Shown one piece after another: positions 1-8,244 of a stretch of DNA of 57,421 nt. Both the position numbers and the translations under genes were made by a program. Origin of the DNA: Promethearchaeota archaeon (lineage in GTDB: Archaea > Asgardarchaeota > Lokiarchaeia > Sigyniarchaeales > SOKP01); assembly GCA_008080735.1 (NCBI GenBank), contig SHMW01000018.1:1-57421 (forward strand), in the 5' to 3' direction. The stretch's first letter is position 1; the number at the start of each line of letters is the position of its first letter. The notes beneath the pieces are model-generated. The model was not told the origin of the DNA and did no database searches. It saw only the letters and a program-made list of their open reading frames with translations.

Positions 1-147
1 TATCTCGTATATCTGAGAATTATATCTTATTCAGATATTCTTAAGATACAGTATATTTCAAATTCCTTGATATATAGGTTTAAAAGAATTCACTTTTCAA
101 GGGTCTAAACTAAAATAATGAAAAAAAAAATTTAAATAGAATAAAAT

Positions 148-840
148 ATGGGACTTACTGCAGTGGCAAACGGTGAGAATCAGATCGACCTTACATGGGA
201 CACAAATCCGGAATCCGATATCGACTATTACCAGATCTATCGGGACGGCTCGCCCTATGCAACTAGCGTAAGTACGATTTACAGCGACACGGGACTATCC
301 CCAGGATAGTTTCATAGTTATAGCGTAGCAGCGGTCTATACTGCTTCACAAGAGGGACCGGAATCGGTACCCGCCTCAGCGACCACAGCTGAAGAAATTT
401 TAGTACCCAAAAAGGTTGAGGGAATTAAGATTGAACGTTTATCCTCCGAGAACGGAATTCGTTTAAGTTGGAATGCAAATAATGAATCAGAATCCATTAT
501 TCATTATCGAATATATCGAGATGGGTTATTGATTGCAACTACTACAAATACAACATATCAAGATATTTTCGATCCACTGGAAGATATTAAACTGCACACA
601 TATCACGTCTCAGCTACAAACTCGAAAGGAGAAGGGGAAATGTCAGATCCAATTTCTCTCTTATCAATTCAAAAGGAACTCCCATTTATTCCGTATGTAG
701 TTGAAATCTTTATAGTATTCTCAGCAACTTTCGGGATTGGTGCTATGATTTCATTTGGTGGTGCCTCAGTCTCTCGTCGGATTATAAAAAGATCTATACC
801 CAAAAAGAAAAAACTGAATAAGAGAAAATCAACAAAATAA
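148..840 (+). pseudogene. Fibronectin type III repeat protein with C-terminal membrane anchor, interrupted by in-frame TAG
   Basis: An open frame starts at the ATG at 148, meets TAG at 307-309, and continues in the same frame to the stop at 838-840. The sequence before the stop reads as the first two thirds of an FN3 domain (LTWDTNPESDIDYYQIYRDG). The sequence after it completes that domain (YSVAAVY) and adds a second FN3 domain (IRLSWNANNES, YRIYRDG, YHVSATNSKGEGEMSD). A hydrophobic helix at about 660-750 and a lysine-rich tail follow, so the product would be a surface protein with a short cytoplasmic tail. No signal peptide is encoded after the ATG, and a TAA sits at 142-144 just upstream, so the N-terminus may be missing too. 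Roughly 160-420 is visibly richer in G and C than the rest. It is either a decayed gene or one using stop readthrough; decay is more likely. A shorter product from the ATG at 529 is possible but would cut the second domain. Confidence 0.7.
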
Positions 841-982
841 ATTTTATTGAAAAAGACATCTTATGTCTTCTTTTTTTTTACTTTAATTCGTCAAAAACCT
901 AGTTAATAGTTATAGAGAAAAGAATTTTATTAAGAAACATCTCAAAATTTAAAGCTTTCCTCAGTTTAAGAAATTATTTATT

Positions 983-1420
983 CTAATTCTTTATCCTCTT
1001 ATATCTACACATTAATTCCACGGATTTAATGATATAACCTGATAATTTGTCTTCAAAATTCATTTTATTTATTTCCTTTATCTTTGATTTATCCAGTGCA
1101 TATAGAGTGAAAAAGTAGCGATGTTCTCCTTTTTCCGGACACGGGCCCCCATACTCTTGATTTCCAAAATCATTTTCTAACTCATCCCCTGGAACAGGAC
1201 CTCCTCGTGGAATTTCTCGAACATTTTTTGGGATATTTACCATATACCAATGAACCCATGTTCCTGCTTTCGAATCCCTATCGATGCAAGAAAGCGCAAA
1301 ACTTTGGGTTCGTTCTGGAATATCGCTCCATCGCAAATGCGGTGAAATATCATCTCCATCACATGTAAACTTTGGATTTATTTTTGCACCCTCTTCTATA
1401 TCATCACTCATGAGCTTCAT
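983..1420 (-). CDS. YbhB/YbcL family PEBP (Raf kinase inhibitor-like) protein
   Basis: The 145-residue product matches the compact prokaryotic phosphatidylethanolamine-binding-protein family in length and motifs. SPHLRW lies at 26-31, the core strand TWVHWYMVNIP at 54-64, and the ligand-pocket segment YGGPCPEKGEHRYFF at about 90-104. These are the usual conserved anion-pocket residues (Asp, His, Pro-rich turn). Family members are soluble and bind small anionic ligands; the role in archaea is unknown, and the name Raf inhibitor is only historical. There is no signal peptide. The gene is monocistronic, convergent with the gene at 148-840, and has TATA-like ATATAAGTG and TTTATATC sequences just upstream of its ATG. 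Confidence 0.9.
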   Translation of the reverse strand: MKLMSDDIEEGAKINPKFTCDGDDISPHLRWSDIPERTQSFALSCIDRDSKAGTWVHWYMVNIPKNVREIPRGGPVPGDELENDFGNQEYGGPCPEKGEHRYFFTLYALDKSKIKEINKMNFEDKLSGYIIKSVELMCRYKRIKN

Positions 1421-1660
1421 ACTATATAAGTGATATAAATCGCTAAAAAAATTACTCTCTTTAAATTATTATGTCTTGATTTTAGAGCTTCACTCCTCCC
1501 GGTCTCTCTTATACACACGGGTTGACGGTATTTTTCTACAACGATTAGGTGATAGATGAGGGAATGGACTCTATGGGGCTCTTTTTGATATTCCATTATG
1601 GAATTATTACCTTAGATTGGATAAAAAGGATATCACTGCTTGAATTTAGTGATTTTTACC

Positions 1661-1702
1661 CGCCTTCATCCATGCCCTAAAGGACATGGCTTTCTGCGAA
1701 AA
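1661..1702. mobile_element. IS200/IS605-like terminal hairpin remnant
   Basis: The segment contains an imperfect hairpin: CCATG at 1670-1674 pairs with CATGG at 1685-1689, then one mismatch, then CC at 1676-1677 with GG at 1682-1683 around a TAAA loop. It is flanked by TTCATC and CTTTCTGCG. Subterminal hairpins in this kind of setting (a short GC-rich stem, TAAA-type loop, then a CTTTCT-like tail) are typical of the right ends of IS200/IS605 elements carrying tnpB. No tnpA or tnpB coding sequence is visible in 1421-1685, so only an end or a solo remnant would be present. The resemblance is from memory of such elements. Confidence 0.4.
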
Positions 1703-2336
1703 AAACGGTAAAAAATCATTATTTTTATATCTTTTATTTTTGCTCATCTCAATCATAGCATTTGGGGGTTTTTTCCTTATCATTAATGCTAAGACTTTAG
1801 ATTTTTTTCAGCAAATGATTTTTTTAGTATTTCCTCTTTTCCAAATTCTCTTACCTGTCATAGGATTAATCTGGAAATCAAAAATCAGAAATAAGCCCCC
1901 CGTAAGTCTTTTTGGTTTTTTTATTTTTCTCATAACATTATATCAATGGTTTAAATATTATGCTTGGACCCCCACATCATTCAGATACTCATATATAGAT
2001 GCTATTATTGATTTAGCATTAATTTCCTATACATTCTTCTCACTTTTTAAAAATGCAGTCAAAATAAAAAAGAGATTGCCAGAGGTTTTTAAATTGGAAT
2101 CCTTGATACTCCTATTTGTTTGGACAAGAATATCCTCCATGATATTGTTATTAACTGTAGGAGATTATCAATTATTTGGGTTTAGTGCAATTGAAGGATC
2201 CTATCTGATTTCTATTTTTCTCACAATAATTATCGGATTTATTTTGGGAGCTCTGTGGATAAGACAAGGTATAAAGAGGGAAGATTTAGATTTTGAGATT
2301 TCTCTAAAAGAAATAGTAGATGACAATATTCAGTAA
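1686..2336 (+). CDS. Multi-pass membrane protein of unknown function
   Basis: The 216-residue product is almost entirely hydrophobic helices: at about 13-33, 40-62, 75-90, 102-120, 135-157 and 170-193, so roughly six transmembrane segments, ending in an acidic cytoplasmic-looking tail. I recognise no family motif. The annotated ATG lies inside the transposon-like hairpin described at 1661-1702, and residues 1-11 (MAFCEKNGKKS) look like translated element end. The original start may therefore have been displaced or lost; the next in-frame Met is near residue 44, after the first helix. It is convergent with the dipeptidase downstream. Confidence 0.6.
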   Translation: MAFCEKNGKKSLFLYLLFLLISIIAFGGFFLIINAKTLDFFQQMIFLVFPLFQILLPVIGLIWKSKIRNKPPVSLFGFFIFLITLYQWFKYYAWTPTSFRYSYIDAIIDLALISYTFFSLFKNAVKIKKRLPEVFKLESLILLFVWTRISSMILLLTVGDYQLFGFSAIEGSYLISIFLTIIIGFILGALWIRQGIKREDLDFEISLKEIVDDNIQ

Positions 2337-2357
2337 TTTTATTTATTTGGTTTTTTC

Positions 2358-3440
2358 TCAGTGATACCATGTTTCCTTAAGGACTCTTATCCAATTCCGA
2401 AAAGCAATTTTCTCAATTGAATTTTTAGTTAAACCTTCTTTTTTGAGAAATTTAATAAGTATAGGTAGTTTTGACACATGATTTAAAGAATCTATCATTA
2501 TGGCACCATCAAAGTCAGATCCAAGACCAATATGATCTATTCCAATCCTTTGTATAATATAATCAATATGATCAACTATCGTTTTAATTGAGGTATTTTT
2601 ATTTAATTTTCCATCGGGTCGGATATTGCTCGGTTCAAACATCACTCCGATAATCCCATTAGTATCACCGATCGCATCGATTTGATCATCAGTCAGATTC
2701 CTAGTTGAGGGACATATTGAATGAACTCCCGTATGGGAAACTACCAAAGGATGCTCCGATTTATTTTCAGCATCCCAAAATCCCTTTTCGTTTATATGAG
2801 CAAGATCAATCATAATCCCAAGGGAGTTGCATTCTTTTATAAGGTTTTTACCTTCATCTGTTAATCCCGGGCCTATATTCGGAGTATTCGGGAATTCAAA
2901 GGGGACCCCCGTTCCAAAATTATTTGGACGACTCCAGACCAATCCTAATGAGCGTAAATTCTTTTGATAATACCACTCTAGATTACTAATATCTTTCTTT
3001 ATAACTTCTGCGCCTTCAAAATGTAGTATAACCCCCAAATTCTGGTTTTTAAGACCTTTTATTAGGTCTTGATACTTTCTAATAGTATAAATTGTTCCTT
3101 TAGCTCGCACTTTTAATAAATTTAAAAACTTAATTAAGGAATTAGTGTATTTTCGAGCATAATTTGGATCAATAGCATTTGCAAGCCTTTTTCTGTACCC
3201 CTTGTGTGTGAATTCCATCCCGTACATCGGATCCCTTTCTTTCGATGTCATTTTTGGAGGAACAAATATTGAAAAATTCCCATAAAGTAAATTCCCTTTC
3301 TGCGACCCAGGTAAATCTATATCGCATTTTTGGCTTCCTTTGAAAAAAAGATCCAATCCATTTTCTAATGAGTATAATTTTGTCAATGTATCATTATGAC
3401 CATCAAAAATTGGTATCATACTGTGACATTGGTAGGGCAA
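2358..3440 (-). CDS. Membrane-dipeptidase-type metallopeptidase (family M19)
   Basis: The 360-residue product has the M19 amidohydrolase-fold signatures. The N-terminal zinc site is DGHND with His15 and Asp17. The bridging glutamate is in LHFEGAE, the second zinc histidines are in IDLAHIN and VVSHTG, followed by RNLTDDQI, and the substrate Asp is in HIGLGSDFDG. These enzymes use two zinc ions to cleave dipeptides, including ones containing D-residues; some bacterial members act on other amides. There is no signal peptide, so it is probably cytoplasmic. The Met at residue 8 (3419) is an equally good start because the family core begins right after it. Length is normal for the family. Confidence 0.93.
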   Translation of the reverse strand: MPYQCHSMIPIFDGHNDTLTKLYSLENGLDLFFKGSQKCDIDLPGSQKGNLLYGNFSIFVPPKMTSKERDPMYGMEFTHKGYRKRLANAIDPNYARKYTNSLIKFLNLLKVRAKGTIYTIRKYQDLIKGLKNQNLGVILHFEGAEVIKKDISNLEWYYQKNLRSLGLVWSRPNNFGTGVPFEFPNTPNIGPGLTDEGKNLIKECNSLGIMIDLAHINEKGFWDAENKSEHPLVVSHTGVHSICPSTRNLTDDQIDAIGDTNGIIGVMFEPSNIRPDGKLNKNTSIKTIVDHIDYIIQRIGIDHIGLGSDFDGAIMIDSLNHVSKLPILIKFLKKEGLTKNSIEKIAFRNWIRVLKETWYH

Positions 3441-3571
3441 GATGGAAATTAAAATCTTGTTAATATCACCTTATCTTTCTCAATTACATCTGATATAAAA
3501 TTTAAAGAAATTAAGATTTTTATAGGGTAAAGGATTCATTTGATCATTAACATGAAATGAGATGATTTATT

Positions 3572-4978
3572 TTGGCGAAAAAGGCTTCAAAACCTCCTAA
3601 AGTAGAAAATTTAACTTTTAAAAAATTCTTGCTCACCCTAACCGTGAATAAAATTAAGGACTTAATCAATCTCTATAATGATGATTTCGCTCCGGAAGAA
3701 AATCCCATTAAAAATTATTCTCAATTTCGTAAAAAAGAGCTAATTGAATTTCTCAATGAAAACATCCTCGAAGAAAAAAAAAATATTTTGATTAAAGAAT
3801 TTGAAGAGGATCTTGTTGAAGATTTGGTGATTAGAGCGACTTCATTAATAACCGGAGAGCATAATGTTGAAATTATTAAAAATGCAGCAATAATCGCGGG
3901 AGGAAAAGGATATAATGTGTGGTTTTCAAGTAAATATGCTGCGTTTAAAGCGTCCCTCCATATAGAAAATAATTCCGTGCAGAGATCGTGTAATTGTAAA
4001 ATAGGAAGCTTAGGAGGATTATGTATTCATCAAATGGCAATCTATTTGATGTTGCTAAGTAAAAATGTGATTAATCGAGCCCAAATTCCATTTAATCTTA
4101 ATAAAGAGTTATATAATTCCATCCAAAAACGATTAGAATTACATGCGAGCCAAAAATTGTTTAAAATCGAACCCAGTATTATGTTCGAAGACGGATATAA
4201 AATTTATGTGAATAATAATTTAGTCACCTTAGAATGGGGGGGAGATTTCCCTGGGAAAACAACCAAAGACATATCGAGAAAGGAGGTTGATGTGGATAGG
4301 TGGATATCAGAAAAAGTGACAGATCTAATTGTTAGATACATTAAGGTTAGAAAAAAGGAAGGCAAACCCTCTAAAATGGTTATAGATTCCTATGATATTA
4401 TTTCTAAAATTATGGAATATGAAGATCTAGTTAAAAAAATCCTTAGGAAATTTTCTGCTCTGGCGGATTCAAAACTACCCACAGATGAAAAAAAATTGGA
4501 AAAATACTTGAGAGAGGGTTTAAAAGAATCTTCCATCGATCTCGAGATTGAGCCACCATTTTCTGCATATGAAGGTGAGAAACCTTATATATTTGTGAGT
4601 TATACACATAGAGATAAAGCAGAAGTCTACCCTCTCATAAATAAATTGAATCAAGAGGGGTTTAATATTTGGTACGATGAGGGCATCCACCTAAGTACAG
4701 ATTGGTGCAACACCATTGCTGAAAAGTTAATGGGATGCGCCCTTTTTCTTTCATTCATCTCACCGCATATTAATGAATCAGAAAATTCAAAAGATGAAAT
4801 CTTCCTTGCCACTGAAGAGAACAAACCATTTATCGCCGTATATCTAAAAGAAACAGATTTAGTTCCAGGAATCAAAATGCGAATTCGCAGAATTCAAGGA
4901 ATTATGAAATATGAGATGGATGAATCTAAGGCGTTCGAAAAACTTAAATTAGAAATTGGTCAATTAGTCGCTCAATAA
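3572..4978 (+). CDS. SAP-like / SWIM zinc finger / TIR domain fusion protein
   Basis: The 468-residue product has three readable parts. Residues 22-64 form a helix-extension-helix like SAP or Rho-N domains. Residues 140-153 give the SWIM pattern C140-x-C142, eight residues, C151-x-H153, a zinc-binding fold for nucleic acid or protein binding. Residues about 337-465 are a TIR domain (YIFVSYTHRDKAEVYPL, then GFNIWYDEGIHLSTDW) with ISPHINESENSKDEI holding Glu409 where TIR NADases keep their catalytic glutamate. Established knowledge: prokaryotic TIR effectors often degrade NAD or make cyclic ADP-ribose signals. SWIM proteins are frequent partners of MoxR/vWA genes. Here the gene overlaps the vWA gene tail-to-tail by 7 bases. 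The start at 3572 is a TTG; no better ATG precedes the SAP-like region. My inference is an effector/sensor of a MoxR-vWA conflict system. Confidence 0.85.
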   Translation: MAKKASKPPKVENLTFKKFLLTLTVNKIKDLINLYNDDFAPEENPIKNYSQFRKKELIEFLNENILEEKKNILIKEFEEDLVEDLVIRATSLITGEHNVEIIKNAAIIAGGKGYNVWFSSKYAAFKASLHIENNSVQRSCNCKIGSLGGLCIHQMAIYLMLLSKNVINRAQIPFNLNKELYNSIQKRLELHASQKLFKIEPSIMFEDGYKIYVNNNLVTLEWGGDFPGKTTKDISRKEVDVDRWISEKVTDLIVRYIKVRKKEGKPSKMVIDSYDIISKIMEYEDLVKKILRKFSALADSKLPTDEKKLEKYLREGLKESSIDLEIEPPFSAYEGEKPYIFVSYTHRDKAEVYPLINKLNQEGFNIWYDEGIHLSTDWCNTIAEKLMGCALFLSFISPHINESENSKDEIFLATEENKPFIAVYLKETDLVPGIKMRIRRIQGIMKYEMDESKAFEKLKLEIGQLVAQ

Positions 4979-6216
4979 CTAAACTGCTTTAATCTATCAA
5001 CTGTAGTATACATTTGCCTCCCGCCTTTTCTGAGATAATCCATTGCCTCTTCTATTCCCTCAACGGTTAAATCAAACATCGGGAATATGCTGGCAATGAT
5101 CTTTCTCGTCCATGGCATCCAATCAAAACGGATAACCTCGGGATTTAACCATACCACGTTTTTTGGGAAATGATTCTTAATTTCTTTCAAATAGTAAATG
5201 CCCGGCATCTCGTTGCGGTGATAATAATAAATCGAACCATAACGTTCAGTTAGCTCCCAAGACGCCATAGCAGCATCTCCGACAATTACCACTTTATATT
5301 TATTATCATACTTTTTCAAAAATTCTTCAAATTCAATCGCTTCATCGGGATTTCGCTGGGCGTTCTCATAAAGCTTCTCATAAATGCAGTTATGAAAGTA
5401 ATAATGCTTAAAATCCTTCCAATGAGACATATCATTAGCTGCAGAAAAGATTAGGTTCACTAAATGGGAATATGGAGTCATGCTCCCTCCCACATCCATG
5501 AGAAGAAGCATTTTTACATTATTCTTCCTCCGCTTTTCAAACACCAACTCAATATCTCCCCCATTTTTGGCCGTTTTATCAATGGTTTTATCTATATTCA
5601 GCTCATCTTGTTTTCCAATTTCTTCTAATTTTCTAAGGCGTTTTAAGGCAACCTTGATCTGTCTCGTGTCGAGAACTACATCTTTCCGATAATCTCTAAA
5701 TATACGTTTTTGGGCAATTTGAATAGCCATCCTCATGCCCGTTCCACCCCCTACTCGCATACCCATTGGGTTCTGTCCCCCATGACCAAATTGGGACTGT
5801 CCTTGTGTACCGATCCATTGACTCCCAAAGTTATGCTCCTCATCTTGTTTCCGTAATAACTCCTCAAAATGTTCTTGCAGTTCTTGTATATTAAAATTCA
5901 TATCTAAAAATTCTTGGAACTGTTCTCTGTATTCCGGCGCAATTTCATCGGGCTCGAAAGGTTTCTCCAGCCAATCCCAGATCTCTTGTTTGATCTCATC
6001 TGGAAACTTCAACTGGGCGTTCTTAAAATAGTTCGCAAAAGAGATATCATATACATCAAATTGATGTTCATTTTTACAAAAAATCGACCGTGAGATATAG
6101 TAGAATTCGATCATGTTATTGACTAACCCTTTATCGAGTGCCTCCATGAGTGTCATATATTCCGTTACGCTCACGGGCAATCGCTCCCTCAAATAATAAA
6201 AGAAATCTATAAACAT
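4972..6216 (-). CDS. CoxE-like von Willebrand factor A domain protein
   Basis: The 414-residue product begins with the helical segment typical of the CoxE-like vWA family (FFYYLRERLPVSVTEYMTL), followed by a glycine-rich linker at about 132-163 and a C-terminal vWA domain. The metal-ion-dependent adhesion motif is D241-V-G-G-S245, with Gly replacing the first Ser of the classical DxSxS; DVGGSM is what I recall for this CoxE-like branch. VVIVGDAAMASWEL gives the later acidic site. vWA proteins of this type work with MoxR AAA ATPases as a chaperone-like pair. The MoxR gene lies 91 bases upstream on the same strand, so the two should form an operon. The 3' end overlaps the SWIM-TIR gene. Confidence 0.9.
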   Translation of the reverse strand: MFIDFFYYLRERLPVSVTEYMTLMEALDKGLVNNMIEFYYISRSIFCKNEHQFDVYDISFANYFKNAQLKFPDEIKQEIWDWLEKPFEPDEIAPEYREQFQEFLDMNFNIQELQEHFEELLRKQDEEHNFGSQWIGTQGQSQFGHGGQNPMGMRVGGGTGMRMAIQIAQKRIFRDYRKDVVLDTRQIKVALKRLRKLEEIGKQDELNIDKTIDKTAKNGGDIELVFEKRRKNNVKMLLLMDVGGSMTPYSHLVNLIFSAANDMSHWKDFKHYYFHNCIYEKLYENAQRNPDEAIEFEEFLKKYDNKYKVVIVGDAAMASWELTERYGSIYYYHRNEMPGIYYLKEIKNHFPKNVVWLNPEVIRFDWMPWTRKIIASIFPMFDLTVEGIEEAMDYLRKGGRQMYTTVDRLKQFSY

Positions 6217-6307
6217 TTCAGAACATCAATTTTTTGGTTTTTTTTTTGCTTTCTTGGTTTTATTTTTGGAATACGTTCATACTCTTAAAAATGAAAAGAT
6301 TGGAAAT

Positions 6308-7189
6308 TTAGGTCGGGAATTTAAGTTTGTCCAACGCTATTTCCAAATCCCGCTCTTTCTTGATTAAAACGCCGAGGAATGGTAATCCTGTTCTTAGCTC
6401 ATTAATTGAAATACCACTCTTTAATAATACCCCAATCCAATCCAATAATTCGGATGTCGAAGGCATTTTTCTAAATTGGGTTATCGCTCGGAGCTGATAA
6501 AACCTCTTTAAACACTGGTCTAAGAGATTCTGTTTCAAGTTCGGATAATGGATATTACAGATATCGGCCATAAACTCTTTGTCTGGAAATTCTATATAAT
6601 GAAACACACATCTCCTTAAAAAGGCATCAGGTAATTCCTTTTCATTATTCGAGGTTATTATCACAATAGGACGATGTTTAGCCTTAATAAACTCATCTGT
6701 TTCCTTAATATAAAATTCCATTACATCTAATTCTTGAAGTAAGTCATTAGGGAATTCTATATCGGCTTTATCAATCTCGTCGATAAGCAGAACCACTTGC
6801 TTATCAGAGTCAAATGCTTGTCCTAATGGTCCGAGCTCAATATAATCGTGGATGTTGTTTACATCTCTCTCTTCAGTGCCAAATCTACTGTCGTTTGATC
6901 CAGAAATTATAATTTAATTCCTGATTAATCTCTGGACAGTATCATATCTGTAAGCACCGTCAATCGCTTCCGTGGTTGATTTGATGTTCCAGACAATCAA
7001 TTTTTTATTTAATGCTTCTGCTATTGCATGGGCAAGGAGGGTCTTTCCCGTTCCAGGCTCCCCTTTGACCAAAAGAGGGCGTCCGAGCGCGATTGACACA
7101 TTGACGATATTTCGTAATTGAGGGTCGGCGATATACTTTACCTTCTCGGTATTTACATTGCCTTGGAATTTATTAAAACTACTACTCAT
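6308..7189 (-). pseudogene. MoxR-type AAA ATPase, interrupted by in-frame TAA
   Basis: The frame from the ATG at 7189 encodes a MoxR N-terminus with Walker A GEPGTGKT, then YRYDTVQRLIRN and a TAA (forward 6914-6916). Reading on in the same frame gives DSRFGTEERDVNNIHDY, Walker B VVLLIDEIDKAD, sensor-1 IITSN, the arginine finger LRRC and the C-terminal lid, ending at 6308. Nothing else is missing: total length, about 293 codons, is normal. Compared with the family as I remember it (QRL-x-DSRFG), about ten extra codons surround the stop. If the stop is real and not bypassed, only an inactive 91-residue N-terminal fragment and perhaps a GTG-started C-terminal piece (6796) would be made. Partner: the vWA gene directly downstream. 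Confidence 0.85.
6900..6935 (-). other. Hairpin enclosing the in-frame stop of the MoxR gene
   Basis: Forward 6900-6909 (CCAGAAATTA) and 6926-6935 (TAATCTCTGG) are inverted repeats with one mismatch in ten. In the mRNA the UAA lies in the loop. An outer pair, ACTGTC / GACAGT on the coding strand, extends the structure with a one-sided bulge. It could be a folded insertion or a small excised element; it does not match the strict archaeal bulge-helix-bulge splice motif. Confidence 0.5.
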
Positions 7190-7290
7190 AGTTATAAAAG
7201 TTGTGGGAAAATTAAATAATTTTTGATGTTAGCAATAAAGAAGAGATTAAAGTAGAATTGCTTCTAGTTTGCTAGATCATTAACTTGAAA

Positions 7291-7322
7291 ATGCATAGTT
7301 TATGCATAAAAGCATAAATAGA
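7291..7322. promoter_or_regulatory. Overlapping palindromes and TATA box at a divergent promoter (candidate operator)
   Basis: ATGCATA (7291-7297) and TATGCAT (7301-7307) form a perfect inverted repeat with a 3-base spacer. TTTATGC (7299-7305) and GCATAAA (7312-7318) form a second, overlapping one. The last arm merges with a TATA-like GCATAAATA centred about 25 bases before the ATG at 7342, where a leaderless transcript would start. A repressor bound here would block the promoter of the 7342 gene, and it lies 100 bases from the start of the divergent MoxR-vWA genes. Confidence 0.5.
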
Positions 7323-7341
7323 TCAAAATATAAATAATTCT

Positions 7342-7905
7342 ATGGGAGGTGGTTCTTATCAGGTTGTCTTATGTGCTAAGGATGAGGAGTTTATTCCGTC
7401 TAAAGCAAAACTAGAACAGTGTTTGGACATTTTGTATAATCACGGAATGTTACGTCTTGAAACGGAGAAAAATTATGATTCTCTGGAGGAAATAATGGGA
7501 AAAAAATGGAGTGAATTTGATTGGGAATTATTTTATTCAGAAGATCAACCAAATTCGGCATATTTTATTGTATACGCGAAAGAGGGGTTTTTCAAGTCAT
7601 TTTATGATAAGATTCTTGAGGAATTGGATCACAAAGATGAAAATGGGTATTGGTATATTGATACTATCTCTTTTATAGATGAATTTTTCATAACCATTTC
7701 TCAGAGATCCCTAACAGGACCTATGGGAATGCCTTTTGATTCAAAATTTGTAATTGCTAATGTATCAATTGGTAATGGTCATTTGCAATACTCAGAAGCT
7801 CAGCAAGTCGCTCAGATATTTAAGGAAACATATTCAGATATTATAAAAGCTCTTGAGAAAGCCCTTGATCAAGAATTAAAAATAATTATAGATTGGGCCG
7901 ATTAG
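7342..7905 (+). CDS. Hypothetical protein next to the MoxR-vWA module
   Basis: The 187-residue product is acidic, soluble, mixed alpha/beta, with no signal peptide or membrane segment. I recognise no family. Visible features are an N-terminal strand YQVVLCA, a FYSEDQPNSAYFIVYAKEGF segment, an FFITISQRS strand, and a C-terminal amphipathic helix (EAQQVAQIFKETYSDIIKALEKALDQ). The start is supported by a TATA-like box about 25 bases upstream and no Shine-Dalgarno site, so the mRNA is probably leaderless. It is divergent from the MoxR-vWA genes across a palindrome-rich region, which suggests, but does not show, shared regulation. It ends with TAG, showing that TAG is a normal stop in this genome. 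Confidence 0.7.
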   Translation: MGGGSYQVVLCAKDEEFIPSKAKLEQCLDILYNHGMLRLETEKNYDSLEEIMGKKWSEFDWELFYSEDQPNSAYFIVYAKEGFFKSFYDKILEELDHKDENGYWYIDTISFIDEFFITISQRSLTGPMGMPFDSKFVIANVSIGNGHLQYSEAQQVAQIFKETYSDIIKALEKALDQELKIIIDWAD

Positions 7906-8244
7906 TATAATAATATTCAATCAACGAGATGGATAAAATCTATATAGGTTATGGAGATTTTTATATGTGTCTAATGACATTCCAATTGGAACTTATGGCT
8001 GGATGATTACTGATGGAGGTCTGACAAGCTAGCAAATTAAAAAATCAATGGTCCTTAATTGAAGAATCAATTAGACCCAAATTTACATAATTTACATTAT
8101 ATTTATCTAAACAGTCTAAAAGGAGAATTAGTCGATTTCTAATATTCCTTATATATATTAGACATGTTTTTGAATAAAATTCATTATATTCTTGAAATAT
8201 AAGAATACGCTCATTAGATTAGTAGCAGTGGTGATTATTGTGAT
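7906..8244. other. Gene-poor interval with a possible coding remnant
   Basis: This 339-base stretch holds no convincing intact gene. A 31-codon open frame at 7937-8032 (plus strand) reads protein-like, with VSNDIPIGTYGWMITDGGLTS before a TAG, and lacks a start codon. It may be the remnant of a lost gene. The rest is AT-rich and shows no tRNA-like or other structured element to my eye. Confidence 0.25.

Noticed and set aside
148..840. Pyrrolysine recoding of TAG
   Set aside because: TAG ends other genes in the window (7903-7905 and 43455-43457), and no pyl genes are visible.
3572..4978. Classical Thoeris system
   Set aside because: No ThsA-like (SIR2 or SLOG) effector is encoded beside the TIR protein.
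6797..6913. Frameshift between the two halves of the MoxR ATPase
   Set aside because: Codon-by-codon reading shows the two halves are in one frame; the only break is a stop codon.
8000..8035. Box C/D sRNA (ATGATTA, CTGA, TGATGG, CTGA)
   Set aside because: The boxes are only a few bases apart, which leaves no room for guide sequences.
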